Shown piece after piece: positions 5,653 to 7,660 of a stretch of 7,660 nt of DNA. The DNA is from Idiomarina sp. UBA6142 (GTDB lineage Bacteria; Pseudomonadota; Gammaproteobacteria; Enterobacterales; Alteromonadaceae): NCBI GenBank assembly GCA_002423905.1, contig DIVC01000097.1, forward strand, positions 12,332-19,991, written 5' to 3'. Numbering within the stretch: the stretch's first letter is position 1; each line of letters begins with the position of its first letter. The position numbers and the translations under genes were made by a program. The notes beneath the pieces are model-generated. The model had not been told where the DNA came from. It saw only the letters and a list, made by a program, of their open reading frames with translations, and did no database searches.

Positions 5653-6289
5653 CGGCATCATCCGTGTTGTTGTTATTGTTGTCATGACGCGGCCAGCCAC
5701 CGAGTTGCTGATAATGATTGACGATCCAGCAAAACAAATGGGCGGTGCGTTCGGTATCGTATAACGCAGAATGCGCTTGCTGTCCATCAAAGGCGATACC
5801 GGCTGCTTGGCAGGCTTTGGCTAGCACCGTTTGACCGAGCGTGAGTGCCGACAGCGCTGCGGTATCAAAGGTGACAAAGGGATGAAAAGGATTGCGCTTA
5901 ATCGATGAGCGCTCAGCCGCGGCCATCATAAAATTATGATCAAAGGTGGCATTATGGCCAACTAGCACGCAGCGTTGGCAATCAACGTCTTTTTGCGCCT
6001 TGCGCACCAGCTTGAAGATTTCTTTAAGTGCCTCGCTTTCTGGCACTGCGCCACGTAACGGTTGATAGGGGTCAATGCCGTTGAAATCAAGCGCTGCTTG
6101 TTCAAGGTTAGCGCCGGCAAACGGCTCTACATGAAAGTGAATAGTCTGGTCGAGTTGCAACAGGCCCTGTTCATCAAAGCGCAAGGTCACTGCGGCAATT
6201 TCCAGTAGAGCGTCGGTGCCGGCATTAAAGCCTGCGGTTTCGACGTCGACTACCACTGGCAGATAGCCGCGAAAGCGTTGTTTCATCAT
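5645..6289 (-). CDS. rnt: Ribonuclease T
   Basis: DEDDh 3'-5' exonuclease that trims the last nucleotides of tRNA, 5S and 23S rRNA and other stable RNAs, and also acts on single-stranded DNA ends. It has 214 aa (E. coli 215). Catalytic residues are visible as D15 and E17 ([22 protein letters not shown]), D117 ([16 protein letters not shown]), H173 and D178 ([13 protein letters not shown]). [10 protein letters not shown] and [16 protein letters not shown] match the family. The start at 6289 forms an ATGATG that overlaps the gloA stop by four bases; the second ATG at 6286 is also possible. The C-terminus after GGWPRHD is unusual: five asparagines then TDDADE, encoded by a short run of AAC-type codons. 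The gene order gloA-rnt is the same in E. coli. Confidence 0.96.
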   Translation of the reverse strand: MMKQRFRGYLPVVVDVETAGFNAGTDALLEIAAVTLRFDEQGLLQLDQTIHFHVEPFAGANLEQAALDFNGIDPYQPLRGAVPESEALKEIFKLVRKAQKDVDCQRCVLVGHNATFDHNFMMAAAERSSIKRNPFHPFVTFDTAALSALTLGQTVLAKACQAAGIAFDGQQAHSALYDTERTAHLFCWIVNHYQQLGGWPRHDNNNNNTDDADE

Positions 6290-6669
6290 GTGCGCTCAAT
6301 TAATTCAATGGCATAACCGTCAGGGTCACGCACGAAAGCAATCACGGTATTCCCACCTTTAACTGGGCCTGGCTCGCGATAGACTTCGCCGCCAGCGGCT
6401 TTAATGCGGTCGCAGGTGGTGTAAATATCTGCTACGCCAATGGCGATGTGGCCATAGGCGCCGCCCATCTCATATTTTTCAACGCCCCAATTATAGGTTA
6501 ATTCTAACACCGTGTGGTCGGCCTCATCGCCATAACCGACAAACGCAAGGGTGTATTTGTAGGCTTGGTTTTCGCTTTGGCGAAGTAGTTTCATGCCCAT
6601 GACGTTGGTGTAGAAAGCGATGGAGCGGTCCAAATCACCGACCCGTAACATGGTGTGTAACATGCGCAT
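6286..6669 (-). CDS. gloA: Lactoylglutathione lyase (glyoxalase I)
   Basis: Converts the hemithioacetal of methylglyoxal and glutathione to S-lactoylglutathione, the first step of methylglyoxal detoxification. The protein has 127 aa and is a single glyoxalase fold of the short, nickel-type bacterial class. The four metal ligands are at the same positions as in E. coli: H5 ([11 protein letters not shown]), E56 ([10 protein letters not shown]), H74 (AYGHIAIGV) and E122 (YAIELIE). It lacks the few extra C-terminal residues of E. coli GloA. An upstream ATG at 6720 lies within nth and is not used; the start at 6669 has a strong ribosome site six bases upstream. It follows nth by 10 bases and overlaps rnt by four. 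Confidence 0.97.
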   Translation of the reverse strand: MRMLHTMLRVGDLDRSIAFYTNVMGMKLLRQSENQAYKYTLAFVGYGDEADHTVLELTYNWGVEKYEMGGAYGHIAIGVADIYTTCDRIKAAGGEVYREPGPVKGGNTVIAFVRDPDGYAIELIERT

Positions 6670-6674
6670 AACGT

Positions 6675-6681
6675 ACTCCTT
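6675..6681 (-). promoter_or_regulatory. Shine-Dalgarno site of gloA, overlapping the nth stop codon
   Basis: On the minus strand AAGGAGT shares its AA with the TAA stop of nth and precedes the gloA ATG by a few bases. This settles the gloA start at 6669 rather than 6720 and suggests that ribosomes ending nth can hand over to gloA. Confidence 0.75.
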
Positions 6682-7315
6682 AATCTGAGGTTTTTTCTTT
6701 AAATTCGCACAAGTCTTCAATCAAACAACTACCACAACGTGGTTTGCGCGCAATACAGGTATAACGACCGTGCAAGATGAACCAGTGATGTGCATCGACT
6801 TTAAATTCTGCCGGAATGACTTTTTCGAGGCGGTCTTCAACCGCTCGTACAGTTTTACCGGGAGCAAACTTGGTGCGATTGGCAACACGGAAAATATGGG
6901 TATCGACGGCAATGGTCGGCCAGCCAAAGGCAGTGTTTAGGACTACATTGGCGGTTTTACGGCCAACGCCGGGCAGGGCTTCGAGTGCTTCACGGTTTTC
7001 CGGCACTTGGCCACCGTACTGCTGCACCAATATGGCGCAGGTTTTGATGATATTTTCTGCTTTAGCGTTAAATAAGCCGATGGTTTTAATGTGGTGACGC
7101 ACGCCTTCTAAACCTAAATCGAGCATCGCCTGCGGAGTATTGGCAACGGCATACAGTTTGCGGGTCGCTTTGTTCACGCCGACATCGGTGGCCTGTGCGG
7201 ATAACAGCACGGCAATCAACAGTTCAAAGCTGGAGTTGAATTCCAGTTCGGTGGTTGGGTGCGGATTGTTGGCACGCAAGCGCGTCAATATTTCAATGCG
7301 TTTTTGTGTATTCAT
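6680..7315 (-). CDS. nth: Endonuclease III
   Basis: DNA glycosylase/AP lyase that removes oxidised pyrimidines in base excision repair. It has 211 aa, as in E. coli. The helix-hairpin-helix [13 protein letters not shown] (114-126) contains the catalytic lysine K120; the catalytic aspartate is D138 in [11 protein letters not shown]. Four cysteines, C187, C194, C197 and C203 (C-x6-C-x2-C-x5-C), bind the 4Fe-4S cluster, all at E. coli positions. It starts six bases after rsxE and I see no Shine-Dalgarno (AATAGAACACT precedes the ATG), so it is probably translated by coupling to rsxE. The order rsxE-nth is widely conserved in gammaproteobacteria. Confidence 0.97.
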   Translation of the reverse strand: MNTQKRIEILTRLRANNPHPTTELEFNSSFELLIAVLLSAQATDVGVNKATRKLYAVANTPQAMLDLGLEGVRHHIKTIGLFNAKAENIIKTCAILVQQYGGQVPENREALEALPGVGRKTANVVLNTAFGWPTIAVDTHIFRVANRTKFAPGKTVRAVEDRLEKVIPAEFKVDAHHWFILHGRYTCIARKPRCGSCLIEDLCEFKEKTSD

Positions 7316-7321
7316 AGTGTT

Positions 7322-7660
7322 CTATTGGGCCGTCACGCGGGCACGAGTGACTTCTTTGACCGGCTTGACGGCGCGAGAAGCGTTATGTTGGTCAATAGCA
7401 TTTTTCAACGCAATGATAAAGCCCATGGCAATAAAAGCGCCTGGCGGCAATATCGCCAGCAGCAGTGGAAAGTCAAATTGAAGCACTTCTAGGCGTAAAA
7501 CCGTAGCCCAGTCACCGAGCAGTAATTCGGCCCCGTCGAACAGCGTACCGTTGCCAATAATTTCGCGAACGCCACCTAATAGCACCAGCACCAAAGTAAA
7601 GCCCAACCCCATGATAAAACCGTCGAATAGAGCTTTTTGCCATGGATTTTTGGAGGCGTA
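7322..7660 (-). CDS. rsxE: Electron transport complex subunit RsxE/RnfE, C-terminal part
   Basis: The window holds the last 112 residues of an integral membrane subunit of the Rnf/Rsx complex, which couples electron transfer between ferredoxin- or NADH-type donors to an ion gradient; in E. coli the Rsx version keeps SoxR reduced. The frame stays open to the right edge ([20 protein letters not shown]), so the gene continues beyond the window and the ATG at 7612 is internal. Recognisable family blocks are [30 protein letters not shown] and [21 protein letters not shown], each holding a membrane helix. The basic tail [17 protein letters not shown] is variable in this family. The location directly before nth is diagnostic of the rsxABCDGE-nth operon. 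I cannot tell Rsx from Rnf by this fragment alone. Confidence 0.93.
   Translation of the reverse strand, partial: YASKNPWQKALFDGFIMGLGFTLVLVLLGGVREIIGNGTLFDGAELLLGDWATVLRLEVLQFDFPLLLAILPPGAFIAMGFIIALKNAIDQHNASRAVKPVKEVTRARVTAQ

Noticed and set aside
5653..5790. Extended start of the YjdF-like protein at 5790
   Set aside because: The extra 46 residues lie inside rnt in another frame and look like shadow translation; the family start fits about 5652.
6670..6720. Extended start of gloA at 6720
   Set aside because: It would run into nth coding sequence; the ribosome site and the family start MRMLHTM point to 6669.
7140..7481. Plus-strand open frame of 113 codons opposite nth and rsxE
   Set aside because: It lies antisense to two clear family members and has no motif or ribosome site.
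1..7660. A hidden mobile element, CRISPR, defence system or other new system
   Set aside because: All long stretches are filled by well-known housekeeping genes, no gap exceeds 200 bases, and no direct repeats, integrase, transposase or tRNA were seen.

Overview
This window looks like ordinary core chromosome of a free-living gammaproteobacterium, most likely from the Alteromonadales (relatives of Shewanella, Idiomarina or Rheinheimera). The proteins resemble Escherichia coli homologues closely (FadR, GrxD, GloA and Nth align almost residue for residue from memory), base composition looks close to 50% GC by eye, and the gene order is the kind found in gammaproteobacterial housekeeping loci. 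I see no phage, insertion sequence, CRISPR array, tRNA or rRNA, and no convincing new system.

Layout. (1) Positions 1-2402, plus strand: the last codons of a probable rnd (RNase D), then ycgL, a periplasmic lytic transglycosylase of the MltB type, ycgM (FAH-fold enzyme) and ycgN (cysteine-rich protein). They are joined by 1-4 base overlaps and look like one operon. (2) 2406-3849: dsbB (minus) and fadR (plus) diverge from a 184-base control region that carries a clear FadR-type operator over a probable fadR promoter. (3) 3867-3896: a strong symmetric hairpin acts as terminator for both fadR and sodB. (4) 3929-5041: sodB (minus) and grxD (plus) diverge from a 195-base region with candidate promoters and a 7-bp inverted repeat. 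(5) 5044-7660, minus strand: the operon (rsxE)-nth-gloA-rnt-yjdF-like, tightly packed and entered from the right edge.

From my knowledge of the E. coli map, the left half matches the rnd/min-ycgLMN-umuDC-dsbB-nhaB-fadR neighbourhood and the right half matches the rsx-nth and gloA-rnt-grxD-sodB neighbourhoods. The window is therefore two conserved blocks that meet at the fadR/sodB terminator. nhaB, hlyE and umuDC are absent, and a lytic transglycosylase and a YjdF-like membrane gene are added.

Functionally the right half has a redox and iron-sulfur theme: RsxE (electron transport), endonuclease III (4Fe-4S DNA repair), CGFS glutaredoxin (Fe-S trafficking), Fe-superoxide dismutase and glyoxalase I. 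DsbB adds periplasmic disulfide formation and FadR controls fatty acid metabolism. The main observations to check are the FadR operator, the sodB-grxD inverted repeat, the coupling of a DUF2238 membrane protein to RNase T, and two tail-to-tail gene pairs with almost no space and no visible terminator.
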